A stretch of DNA of 64,000 nucleotides. It comes from Acidimicrobiaceae bacterium (GTDB lineage Bacteria; Actinomycetota; Acidimicrobiia; Acidimicrobiales; Aldehydirespiratoraceae). Position numbers and translations under genes: made by a program. The notes under the pieces were generated by a model, which had not been told where the DNA came from, searched no databases, and saw only the letters and a list, made by a program, of their open reading frames with translations. Position 1 is the stretch's first letter; each line of letters begins with the position of its first letter. Location: contig VYFQ01000016.1 in assembly GCA_009842325.1 (NCBI GenBank), forward strand, positions 80,505-144,504, given 5' to 3'. Below are positions 8,094 to 15,927 of this stretch, piece after piece.

Positions 8094-8450
8094 CTACGGG
8101 TTGTAGCCGCCGGTGCGGAACTCGACCATCAGCACTCCGGACTCGCTGCGCCACGGGCCGTGCGGCATGCCCGGCGGGCGGCAGGCGTACATGCCGGCCG
8201 TGAAGGTCTCGCCCAGGCGCAGGTCGGTGAGGTCGCCCTGCACGATGTACACCTCCTCCCAGAAGTGGTGGGTGAGCACCCCGTTGGGCGACGAGTCCGT
8301 GCCCGGCGCGAAGCGCATCAGCCGGGTGTAGGCCCCGTCGGGCCGGCCGTCGGTGGACAGGATCATCTCGTCGATGCCCTCCACCGGGCCGCCCGCGGGG
8401 CGCCACGGCCCGTCGGGAATGTGGAACTCCAGCTCAGGTTTCTCAGCCAT
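8094..8450 (-). CDS. Cupin domain protein
   Basis: A 118-residue single cupin. Metal-site residues are visible as THHFWEEVYIVQGDL (cupin motif 1, two His and a Glu) and GMPHGPWR (motif 2 His). Small cupins of this type are dioxygenases, isomerases or binding proteins. It starts at ATG 8450, 6 bp after the M24 gene, so it is probably translated from the same mRNA. Substrate unknown. Confidence 0.85.
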   Translation of the reverse strand: MAEKPELEFHIPDGPWRPAGGPVEGIDEMILSTDGRPDGAYTRLMRFAPGTDSSPNGVLTHHFWEEVYIVQGDLTDLRLGETFTAGMYACRPPGMPHGPWRSESGVLMVEFRTGGYNP

Positions 8451-8456
8451 AGGAAA

Positions 8457-9710
8457 TCACCCCAGTTCGTAGACCTTCGGTTCGAGGCGGTGGTTGATGT
8501 TGCGGGCGCCGTCGGCGGTGATCACGTAGGTGTCACCCATGAACACGCCCTTGATGATGTCGGTGGTGCACGGGTGGATCTCCACGCACAGCGCCATGTT
8601 GGGCTCCAGCACCACGTCCTTGTCGGGACGGTGCGACGTGCCGACGAAGGGCCCCGCGTCGATGGGGTTGAACACGCCGTGCACGAGTGGGGCCACGATG
8701 GTGTAGCCCCGCTCGTTGATGATGCTGCCCGCGGCCCGCAGCTCCTTGGCGGTGCAGCCCGGCTTCAGTTCGGCCACTATCCGGTGGTAGGCCTCCAGCA
8801 TCACGTCGAGCAGGTCGGCGTAGTCGGGCGGCGGCTCGGAGAACACCATCGCCTTGCCCGTCTGGGCCTCGTAGCCGTGAGGATCGCGGGCCCCGACCTC
8901 CATCAGCAGCACATCGTCGGAGGTGATGGTGCGCCCGATGGGCCGGGGCCGCTGGAAACCGCTGGTGGGGCTGCTCATCGACTCGCTGCCGGCCAGGACC
9001 ATGCACGGGATCTCGCCTCGCTCGGAGGCGATGGTGGAGTAGATGATCCGGAACAGGTCGTGCTCGGTCATGCCGGGGCGGAGCTGCTCCATCACCGCCA
9101 CCTGGGTGGCGTCGCCGATACGGGCCGCCTCCTCCAGGCAGGCGACCTCCTCGTCGGACAGCACCAGCCGCATCTTCCAGAACTCGTCGGAGAACTCCGC
9201 GAACTCGATCTCCGGGTAGGTCCCGGTGAGGGCGGCCCAGTGGTCCCGCGACACCGACAGGTACGGGGTGGGGTTGACGATGCCCACCCTGCCCCGGTGC
9301 AGGCCCAGCTCGTCGAGCCGGTCCACCAGGATGGTGCGGGTGTTGAGGGCGCCGCGCACGTCGGGAAAGATCGACCGGGTGACCCGATCGGGCAGGCGGG
9401 CGTTGAGGCCGAGGATGGCCAGCGTCGGCTCGCCCTCGGCAGGGAAGATGACGAAGCTGTCGAGCTCCATGGTCCCCATGTAGTTGGTGATCCACCGCAC
9501 GTTGGCCCAGCCACGGTCCCACAGGTGGGCGGCGCCGGCCACCAGCAGGCAGTCGAGGTCGTGCTCGGCCATGAAGCCCCTCACCAGATTGTGGCGCCGC
9601 TCGAACTCGGCCTCGGAGAACGTCGGCCAGTCGTACCAGTCGTGGTTGATCGGGTGGGGGTAGGTGATGGCCCTCGGCCCGAACTTCGGGGCGGACAGGA
9701 CGTCGGTCAT
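8457..9710 (-). CDS. M24 (creatinase/aminopeptidase P fold) family protein with degenerate metal site
   Basis: A 417-residue pita-bread protein: creatinase-type N-domain (about 1-190) and M24 domain (about 195-417). The start is ATG 9710 with AAAGGAG upstream; it overlaps the ggt stop by 4 bp. The five metal ligands of M24 peptidases are Asp, Asp, His, Glu, Glu. Here the first Asp is replaced in LLMEVGARD, the second in GYEAQTGKA, and the last Glu in FMGDTYVIT; the His (LVHGVF) and first Glu (LCVEIHP) remain. A metal-independent creatinase-like C-N hydrolase or lyase is more likely than a peptidase. Confidence 0.82.
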   Translation of the reverse strand: MTDVLSAPKFGPRAITYPHPINHDWYDWPTFSEAEFERRHNLVRGFMAEHDLDCLLVAGAAHLWDRGWANVRWITNYMGTMELDSFVIFPAEGEPTLAILGLNARLPDRVTRSIFPDVRGALNTRTILVDRLDELGLHRGRVGIVNPTPYLSVSRDHWAALTGTYPEIEFAEFSDEFWKMRLVLSDEEVACLEEAARIGDATQVAVMEQLRPGMTEHDLFRIIYSTIASERGEIPCMVLAGSESMSSPTSGFQRPRPIGRTITSDDVLLMEVGARDPHGYEAQTGKAMVFSEPPPDYADLLDVMLEAYHRIVAELKPGCTAKELRAAGSIINERGYTIVAPLVHGVFNPIDAGPFVGTSHRPDKDVVLEPNMALCVEIHPCTTDIIKGVFMGDTYVITADGARNINHRLEPKVYELG

Positions 9711-11314
9711 GGGATCTCCTTTCGAGCGCGGGGACGGCCGGAGTCGTCGGGATCCTCGACGAGAGCGAGCGCGGCTCCCCTCCGGTGGTCGGCCGCGGCC
9801 ACCGAACCGGTGGGCTGCGTGCAACAACCGACGATGGTGCAGCTTCCGAACAGGTCGGCGTCGGCGGGCGTTTCGTCGGCGACCGTGTGGCCGCGCCGGG
9901 CCAACTCTGCGTCGAGGCCGTCGGGGAAGCCGGGCTCCAGGAACAGCAGATCCTCGGAGTCGGGCAGCCGAGGCGTTCCCGACAGCCAGCGGGGCGTGTC
10001 GACGGCCGCCTGCGGCGAGGCGTCGTCGTCGATGATGGCTCGCAGAACCTGGAAGTTGGTCTGCACCTGGCCCCGCCCGCCGGGAGTGGCCCCGACCAGC
10101 CGCCGGCCCCGCTGGGCGACGTGATAGCCGACGAGAGTGTGCAGCGGGCGACGGAAACGCGGCGGCTCTGGTGACTGCCCGACCCGGGCGGGCTGCTTGG
10201 CCAGCCGGTCGTTGAGCACGATCCCGGTTCCCGGCACCACCACCCGCGAGCCGAACTCGTTGAAGAGACTGTGGATGAAGGTCACCATGAGGCCCTGGTC
10301 GTCGACCACCGAAAGGCAGGTGGTGTCCGTTCCGGTGGCCGCAGCCGGCGCGACCGACGCGGCCACGGGCGCAGGCTGCGAGCGGCGCTGCTCGCTGATG
10401 CGGGAGCACCAGCGTTCGACAGAGTCACCGTTGAGGACCGGGACCACATCGGCCGCCTCCTGCCAGCGGGACATCAGGCCCAAGTCCGCGAAGGCGGCAT
10501 GCTTGCAGCGCACCATCAGGTCGATCCGGTCGGCCTCGTCGTCGATGAGCCGGCCCTCCAGGCGGTCATAGAGCAGCAAGAGCTGCAAGAGCACCCAACC
10601 CATCGACACCGGAGGCGTCACCGACACCTCGGCCGAGCCGTAGCGAACGGTGAGGGGCGCCTCGAAGTCGGACGAGTGCTCCAGGAGGTCCTCGGCCGAG
10701 ATCAGGCCGCCGAGCCGGTCGAGCGTGTCCACGACGGCCCGGGCCAGGCGGCCCTCGTAGAACACCGACCGCCCGTCGGCCCCGATCTCGCGCAGCGTCC
10801 GGGCCAGAGCCGGCAGCCGGAAGCCCTCGCCGATGGCCGAGCCGTTGCCATCGCAGAATTCCGCGACGAACGGATCGTCAGGGCCGGTCGCATGCCGAAC
10901 CCGGTCGAGGGCCCGCGTGAAGGCGGTGTCGAGGGCAAACCCGTCGTCGGCGAGCGCGGCCGCCGGTTCCACCAGAGAAGCGAACGATTGTGTCCCGTGG
11001 CGCTCCCACAGCCGCCACCAGGCGTCCACCAGGCCCGGAACCGAGATCGACAGCGGGCCGTAGCGGGGCAGGGTGCCACCCGGAATCGGGGTGGTGGCCA
11101 GAGCCCGCGGCACCGCGCCGGCGCCGTTGAGCGCCTCGACGCAGCCGTCGGATCCCGATATGAGCGCGAAGCCGTCACCGCCCAGACCGCACCAGGGCAG
11201 CTCGCGGACGCACTGCACCGCGGAGGCGGCGATGGCCGCGTCGACCGCGTTCCCTCCCGACGCCAGCACCGCCGCGCCGACATCGGCCGCCTCCCGGCAG
11301 CCCGCGCTGATCAC
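9707..11314 (-). CDS. ggt: Gamma-glutamyltransferase / cephalosporin-acylase family protein
   Basis: A 535-residue Ntn-hydrolase proenzyme. The N-terminal family motif ASGGNAVDAAIAAS is present, and the autocleavage and nucleophile site reads GTDTTCLSVVDD with probable Thr331. Such enzymes cleave gamma-glutamyl amides or related acyl bonds. No N-terminal signal peptide is evident. The start is uncertain: GTG 11314 gives a normal N-terminus, while the frame stays open to TTG 11446 by reading through a dispersed repeat (SEAVARAARERSEQERE), which I regard as non-genic. It sits between ridA and the M24 gene. Confidence 0.85.
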   Translation of the reverse strand: MISAGCREAADVGAAVLASGGNAVDAAIAASAVQCVRELPWCGLGGDGFALISGSDGCVEALNGAGAVPRALATTPIPGGTLPRYGPLSISVPGLVDAWWRLWERHGTQSFASLVEPAAALADDGFALDTAFTRALDRVRHATGPDDPFVAEFCDGNGSAIGEGFRLPALARTLREIGADGRSVFYEGRLARAVVDTLDRLGGLISAEDLLEHSSDFEAPLTVRYGSAEVSVTPPVSMGWVLLQLLLLYDRLEGRLIDDEADRIDLMVRCKHAAFADLGLMSRWQEAADVVPVLNGDSVERWCSRISEQRRSQPAPVAASVAPAAATGTDTTCLSVVDDQGLMVTFIHSLFNEFGSRVVVPGTGIVLNDRLAKQPARVGQSPEPPRFRRPLHTLVGYHVAQRGRRLVGATPGGRGQVQTNFQVLRAIIDDDASPQAAVDTPRWLSGTPRLPDSEDLLFLEPGFPDGLDAELARRGHTVADETPADADLFGSCTIVGCCTQPTGSVAAADHRRGAALALVEDPDDSGRPRARKEIP

Positions 11315-11326
11315 AGCTGAGCGTGG

Positions 11327-11377
11327 TTCCCGCTCTTGTTCGCTGCGCTCACGGGCCGCTCGGGCCACGGCCTCGCT
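11327..11377 (+). repeat. Dispersed repeat, copy 2 (51 nt)
   Basis: The 38-nt core is at 11329-11366. The 51 nt here are identical to 21725-21775. It lies in the junction between ridA and ggt, upstream of the likely ggt start, and the minus strand is open in the ggt frame. Confidence 0.85.
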
Positions 11378-11412
11378 CGGCTCCCCGCGAGATACCGGCG
11401 AACTGCGGCCTA

Positions 11413-11426
11413 CCCGCTCGGCCTCT
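11413..11426 (-). repeat. AGAGGCCGAGCGGG short repeat
   Basis: A 14-nt motif (minus strand), identical at 21812-21825 and 54409-54422. It follows the ridA stop by 12 bp and lies 35 bp from repeat copy 2. Confidence 0.5.
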
Positions 11427-11438
11427 GTGGAAGCGGGG

Positions 11439-11819
11439 TCAGACAACGGCGACCGCCTCGACTTCGATGAGCATCTCGGGGTTCTTCAGGCGGGCCACGA
11501 ACACCGAGGACCGCGCGGGCAGGGGCTCCGGAAAGTGCTTCACCCACTGCTCATTGAGGGGTCCGGTGGGCGTGCCCTCCTTGAGGTAGACGGTGGTCTT
11601 GACCACGTCGGCCATCGAGGCGCCCGCGGCGGCCAGGATGTTGCCGATGTTGCGCAGCGCCCAGTCGGCCTGCTCACCGATGTCGCCCATCTCGCCGGTG
11701 TCGCGGTTGCGTCCCGCCTGTCCCGCAGTGAACACCAGGCTCCCCACCCGGATGGCCTGACTGAACGGGCCGGTCGGCGTGGGGGCTCCGTCCGTGCTTA
11801 TGGCAGTGCGATCGCTCAT
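11439..11819 (-). CDS. ridA: RidA/YjgF family protein (reactive enamine/imine deaminase)
   Basis: A 126-residue RidA-fold protein with the motifs GPFSQAIRVG, VFTAGQAG and the C-terminal signature PARSSVFVARLKNPEMLIEVEAVAV. The Arg in PARSS is the substrate-binding arginine of active RidA enzymes, which hydrolyse 2-aminoacrylate-type enamines. The start ATG 11819 overlaps the stop of the upstream ABC ATPase by 4 bp. Within the operon it may clear enamine or imine intermediates of amine catabolism; this is inference. Confidence 0.9.
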   Translation of the reverse strand: MSDRTAISTDGAPTPTGPFSQAIRVGSLVFTAGQAGRNRDTGEMGDIGEQADWALRNIGNILAAAGASMADVVKTTVYLKEGTPTGPLNEQWVKHFPEPLPARSSVFVARLKNPEMLIEVEAVAVV

Positions 11820-12838
11820 ATTGCTAGCTCCTGACTGGTAGCGGACTCCTGGGGCTCCGGCGCAGCGCTGACGATCGTGCGCCAGTGGTGGCACTTCACC
11901 GTGTGCAGGCCGTCGGCCCGACCGACCGGCTCGGGCGGCGGCTCGGCCTCGGCACACTGGGCGGTGGCGTAAGGGCAGCGAGTGCGGTAGCGGCATCCCG
12001 ACGGCGGGTCGAGGAGGCTGGGCAGCTCGCCCAGCACCAGGCGGCGGGCCGTCTGGAGGCGGGCCGCGCTCTCGGCGTCGGCTCGGGGCACCGACGAGAT
12101 CAGGCCGTGCGTGTAGGGATGGCGGGGCTCGCCGAACACCTCGGAGGCGGTGCCCGTCTCGACGATCTGGCCGAGGTACATGACCGCCACGCGGTCGCTG
12201 AGATGGCGTACTACCGACAGGTCGTGGGCGATGAACAGCATGGCCACGCTCAGTTCGTCGCGCAGTTCGTCGAGGACGTTGATGATCTGGGCCTGGATCG
12301 ACACGTCCAGCGCGGACACGGGCTCGTCGCAGACCAGCACGGCCGGGTCGGTGACGATGGCCCGGGCGATGCCGACCCGCTGCTGCTGCCCGCCGCTCAG
12401 CTCGCTGGGGAGGCGATCGGCCACCGCGGCCGGCAGCCCCACCAACTCCATGGCCTCGGCCACCGCCTTGGCGCGGCTGGCCCGGTCGCCGATGCCGTGA
12501 ACCCTCAGCGGCTCGCCGATGAGGGTCGACACGTTCATGCGGGGGTCGAGCGAGCCGCGGGGGTCCTGGAACACCATCTGGATGCGGTGGCGCATGCGGC
12601 GCAACTCACGCCGCGACAACGAGCCGAGGTCGGTGTCCTCGAGTCGCACCGAGCCCCTCTGCATCGGCACCAGTTGCATGATGGCCCGAGCCAGCGTGGA
12701 CTTGCCGCAGCCGCTCTCCCCCACCAGGCCCAGCGTCTCGCCGGTGGCCAGATGCAGCGACACCCCGTCCACCGCGGTGATGCGGCCTCCGTCGGTGTCG
12801 AACTCCACGACGACGTCGTCCACCTCGAGCACGCTCAT
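11816..12838 (-). CDS. dppF: Peptide-type ABC importer ATPase, second subunit
   Basis: A 340-residue OppF/DppF-type ATPase. Walker A GLVGESGCGKST, Q-loop MVFQDPRGSLDP, signature LSGGQQQRVGIARAI and Walker B VLVCDEPVSALD are all intact. The C-terminal extension RYRTRCPYATAQC holds cysteines of the oligopeptide-transporter C-terminal domain that can bind an Fe-S cluster in relatives. The ATG at 12838 overlaps the preceding ATPase stop by 4 bp. It pairs with the ATPase at 12835-13860. Confidence 0.93.
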   Translation of the reverse strand: MSVLEVDDVVVEFDTDGGRITAVDGVSLHLATGETLGLVGESGCGKSTLARAIMQLVPMQRGSVRLEDTDLGSLSRRELRRMRHRIQMVFQDPRGSLDPRMNVSTLIGEPLRVHGIGDRASRAKAVAEAMELVGLPAAVADRLPSELSGGQQQRVGIARAIVTDPAVLVCDEPVSALDVSIQAQIINVLDELRDELSVAMLFIAHDLSVVRHLSDRVAVMYLGQIVETGTASEVFGEPRHPYTHGLISSVPRADAESAARLQTARRLVLGELPSLLDPPSGCRYRTRCPYATAQCAEAEPPPEPVGRADGLHTVKCHHWRTIVSAAPEPQESATSQELAI

Positions 12839-13860
12839 TGGGCCCGCCTCCAGGGCTGGCCTGCCTCGGTGGTGTCCTTGGCCCGGTCGGTGGCCAGCCA
12901 GCAGGCGCTGAGGTGCTGGGGACCGACCGCCACCTCGGGCGGCACCTCGGACCGGCAGCGGTCGACGGCGTAGCTGCACCGCGGCGCGAAGGCGCACGAC
13001 GAGCCGCCCCCTCCGGTTATGGGCGGCTGGCCGGGAATGGGATGCAACCGCCCGGTGTGGGTGTCCTCGAAACGGGGCACCAGGCGCAGGAGTCCCTCGG
13101 TGTAAGGGTGGTTGGCCCGGTCGAAGAGATGGGCCATCGAGGCCTTCTCCACCAGCTTGCCGGCGTACATGACCTGCACGTCGTCGCAGGTGGCGGCAAC
13201 CACCCCGAAGTCGTGGGTGATGAGCATCAACGCCATGCCCTCCGATCGGCGCAGCTCGTCGAGCAGCAGCAGGATCTCGGCCTGCACGGTGACGTCGAGG
13301 GCGGTGGTGGGCTCGTCCGCGATGAGCAGGCGGGGCCGGCAGGCGATGGCCAGCGAGATCATCACCCGCTGGCGCATGCCGCCGCTGAAGCTGCTGGGGA
13401 GCTCCGTAGCCCGCTGCTCGGGGTCGGCGATGCCGACCCGGGCCAGCAGCTCGACGGCCTCCGCGGCCGCTTCGGATCGACTCATTCCCCGGTGCAGGCG
13501 CAGCGACTCGGCGATCTGCTCGCCCACCGCCATCAGCGGATTCAGCGACGTGAGCGGGTCCTGGAAGATCATGCCGATCTGCCCGCCGCGCACATCGCGC
13601 AGCCTGCGCTCGTCGATGCGCAGCAGATCCTGGCCGTCAAAGTGAACCGCCCCGGAGATCTGCACGTCGTCGGTGATTGCGAACAGGCGTAGCAGGGCCC
13701 GGGCGGTGACGCTCTTGCCGCTGCCGCTCTCGCCCACCACCCCCAGCGACGAACCGGGCTTCATCGTGAAGCTCACTCCGTCCACCGCGTGCACTGGACC
13801 TGAGGCGGTGCGGAACGTGACGTGGAGGTCCTCGACCTCCAGCAGGGGCATGCCGCTCAT
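12835..13860 (-). CDS. dppD: Peptide-type ABC importer ATPase, first subunit
   Basis: A 341-residue OppD/DppD-type ATPase with Walker A GVVGESGSGKS, Q-loop MIFQDPLTSLNP, signature FSGGMRQRVMIS and Walker B LLIADEPTTALD. The C-terminal CAFAPRCSYAVDRC is the usual cysteine-containing tail. It follows the permease pseudogene after 31 bp. Both ATPases are intact, so loss of transport would come only from the damaged permease, if that damage is real. Confidence 0.93.
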   Translation of the reverse strand: MSGMPLLEVEDLHVTFRTASGPVHAVDGVSFTMKPGSSLGVVGESGSGKSVTARALLRLFAITDDVQISGAVHFDGQDLLRIDERRLRDVRGGQIGMIFQDPLTSLNPLMAVGEQIAESLRLHRGMSRSEAAAEAVELLARVGIADPEQRATELPSSFSGGMRQRVMISLAIACRPRLLIADEPTTALDVTVQAEILLLLDELRRSEGMALMLITHDFGVVAATCDDVQVMYAGKLVEKASMAHLFDRANHPYTEGLLRLVPRFEDTHTGRLHPIPGQPPITGGGGSSCAFAPRCSYAVDRCRSEVPPEVAVGPQHLSACWLATDRAKDTTEAGQPWRRAQ

Positions 13861-13891
13861 CGGGCCGCCCCCAGATCTGCAGACCGGGGCC

Positions 13892-14791
13892 TCATCCGGC
13901 CGCCCCCGAGCGGGCCTCCCAGTAGCGGCCCAGAAGGTTGAGCACCAGCACGGTGATGCCCAGCAGCACGCCGGGCAGGATCGTGAGCCACCAGGCCACC
14001 GCCAGCAGGGGCCTGCCCTCGGAGATCAGCAGCCCCCAGGTGGTGTCGGGGGGCTGTACCCCCACGCCCAGGAAGCTGAGACCGGCCTCCGAGAGCATCA
14101 CATGGCCGATCTCCACCACACAGAGCACCAGGATGCGGGGCGCGACGTTGGGCAGCAGATGCCGGCCGAGAATGGTCGAGGTCGAGCAGCCGGTGGCAAT
14201 CGAAGCCTCGATGAACGTCTCCTCCCGCAGCCGCAGGGCTTCGGCCCGCACGACACGAGCGAAGATGGGCCACACCAGGCACGGCAGCACTACGAGCAGG
14301 ATTCCCACGCTGGGCCCGAGCAGGCTCAGCAGCAGGATCGCGACCAGGAACATGGGCATGGCCGTCTGGGCTTAGCCCAGGCGCATAAGCAGCCGGTCCG
14401 TGCGCCCGCCGAAGTAGCCGCCCAGCAGCCCGAACAGCACGCCTATGGCCGCGCCGATCAGGGTGGCGGTCACCGCGATGAACATGGTGAGCCGGGTGCC
14501 GACCACCATCCGGGAGAACAGGTCCCGGCCCAAGCTGTCGGTCCCGAGCAGGTGCAGACCCTCCGGCGAGGACTCCCCCGGCCCCAGCAGGCGGGCCCGC
14601 AGGTTCTGGGTCTCATGGTCGTGCGGGGCGAACACGTCGGGCACGATCGAGGCCGCCACCAGCAGCACCAGGAAGAGCACCAGCAGGATCCAGCCCCGGC
14701 TGCCCAGCATGTCGATGAGACGGCTCCAGACGCGGTGCTGCGAGGTGCGGCCCGGATCGGTGCCCGTACGTTTGGCGACGGCGACGCTCAT
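13892..14791 (-). pseudogene. dppC: Peptide-type ABC importer permease DppC, interrupted by an in-frame TAA
   Basis: A 299-codon OppC/DppC-type permease whose frame is broken once. From ATG 14791 the protein reads through MLGSRGWILLVLFLVLLVAA (first helix) and LLGTDSLGRDLFSRMV to DRLLMRLG, then meets TAA at 14374-14372. The same frame continues AQTAMPMFLVAILLLSLLGPSVG, exactly as family members do, through the EAA loop (EASIATGCSTSTILGRHLLPN) to a normal end. There is no frameshift. A point nonsense mutation or an assembly error explains it. TAA is not a selenocysteine codon. The start overlaps the dppB stop by 4 bp. Confidence 0.85.
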
Positions 14792-15831
14792 CAGCTGGCC
14801 GCGATCCTGCGGTCGATGAACTGGTAGCCCATATCGATGAGCAGGTTGCTGAAGATCACGAACGCCCCCGCGATGATGACCGCGGCCTGAAGCACGAAGA
14901 AGTCCTGGCGGTGGGCGGCGTCGATGGTCAGGAGACCCACGCCCGGCCAGGCGAACACATACTCGATGGCGAACACCGCTCCGCCCCACATCCGCACGTA
15001 CTCCCATCCGACGATGGTCGCCGTGGTGACCCCGGTGTTGCGGACCACGTGGCGGCGCAGGATGTTCCACTCAGTGAGGCCCTTGCTGCGGGCCACGGTT
15101 ACGTACGGCTTGGACATCTCCTCGAACGTCGCCGAGCGCACAAGCTGGAAAATGCGGCCGCCGTGCACAATGCCCAAGGTGAGAGCGGGCATCACGATGC
15201 TGGCCGTCTCGAAACGCCCCGAGGTGGGAAGCCAGCCGAGCTGCACACCGAGCACCAGGATCAGCAGCAGCCCCAGCCAGAAGTTCGGCACCGACAGCGC
15301 CGCCACCGACAGCAGGTTCGAGGTCTTGTCAAACGGCTTGCGCGCTCTGGCACCCGCCACGATGCCGGGCACCACCCCCAGCACCGCGGCCGCGCCCAGG
15401 CCGACGACGGTGAGGTAGATCGTGGACGGCAGCGCCTCCTTCACCGCATCGATGGCGGGGCGCTGCTGCCAGGTCGACTCGCCGAAGTCGAGCTGGGCCA
15501 GGCCGACCAGGTACTCCCAGTAGCGCTCCGCGACCGGACGGTCCAGACCGAACTGGCGGTGGAGTTCGGCTATGTGCTCATCGGTGGCGTCGACCGGCGC
15601 GAACACCAGCGCCGGGTTGCCGACGACGTGGGCCAGGAAGAAGATCACCGTCACCACGAGAAGCAGCACGACTATGCCGTCGCGCAGCCTCCGCAGCAGC
15701 AGGCCGCTCAGCGACCCTCCGACGGCGAGGCGATCGGACCCGGCCCGCAGGTCGCGCAGCCATCGCCGCAGTCCGCCGCGCCGCGGCCGCTGCGACGGCG
15801 GCATGGTCTCCGTCGTCGTCTGCATTCCCAT
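14791..15831 (-). CDS. dppB: Peptide-type ABC importer permease
   Basis: A 346-residue OppB/DppB-type permease. After a charged 45-residue leader come the first helix (GIVVLLLVVTVIFFLAHVV), the family segment HRQFGLDRPVAERYWEYL, and the EAA loop VTVARSKGLTEWNILRRHVVRN. Six membrane helices are expected. The gene follows the binding-protein gene after 96 bp that contain a 12-bp hairpin. With dppC, dppD and dppF it forms the inner-membrane part of an importer for peptides or similar solutes. Confidence 0.92.
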   Translation of the reverse strand: MGMQTTTETMPPSQRPRRGGLRRWLRDLRAGSDRLAVGGSLSGLLLRRLRDGIVVLLLVVTVIFFLAHVVGNPALVFAPVDATDEHIAELHRQFGLDRPVAERYWEYLVGLAQLDFGESTWQQRPAIDAVKEALPSTIYLTVVGLGAAAVLGVVPGIVAGARARKPFDKTSNLLSVAALSVPNFWLGLLLILVLGVQLGWLPTSGRFETASIVMPALTLGIVHGGRIFQLVRSATFEEMSKPYVTVARSKGLTEWNILRRHVVRNTGVTTATIVGWEYVRMWGGAVFAIEYVFAWPGVGLLTIDAAHRQDFFVLQAAVIIAGAFVIFSNLLIDMGYQFIDRRIAAS

Positions 15832-15853
15832 CGATTCCTATGGACGCTCAGCC

Positions 15854-15898
15854 CTGCCGGGCCCGGCTCGGCCCAAAGCGACCGAGCCGGGCCAGCAG
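15854..15898 (-). terminator. Intercistronic hairpin between binding protein and permease genes
   Basis: GGCCCGGCTCGG (15860-15871) pairs perfectly with CCGAGCCGGGCC (15882-15893) around a 10-nt loop, and CTGC (15854-15857) can pair with GCAG (15895-15898). It lies just after the binding-protein gene in transcription order. Such hairpins commonly stop part of the transcription or protect the upstream mRNA, giving more binding protein than permease. Confidence 0.75.
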
Positions 15899-15927
15899 GT
15901 CAACAGCAAGCCAACCAGCCTGACGTG

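Noticed and set aside
8052-10124. A 690-codon plus-strand open frame opposite the cupin, M24 and ggt genes
   Set aside because: Shadow of real minus-strand genes; composition is that of a reversed coding strand.
11315-11446. N-terminal extension of gamma-glutamyltransferase from the TTG at 11446
   Set aside because: The extension is made of the dispersed repeat and the 14-nt motif, which occur elsewhere between genes, and the conserved domain starts near GTG 11314.
14372-14374. The dppC stop as a selenocysteine codon, given selA/selB nearby
   Set aside because: The codon is TAA, not TGA, and family members have no Cys at this position.
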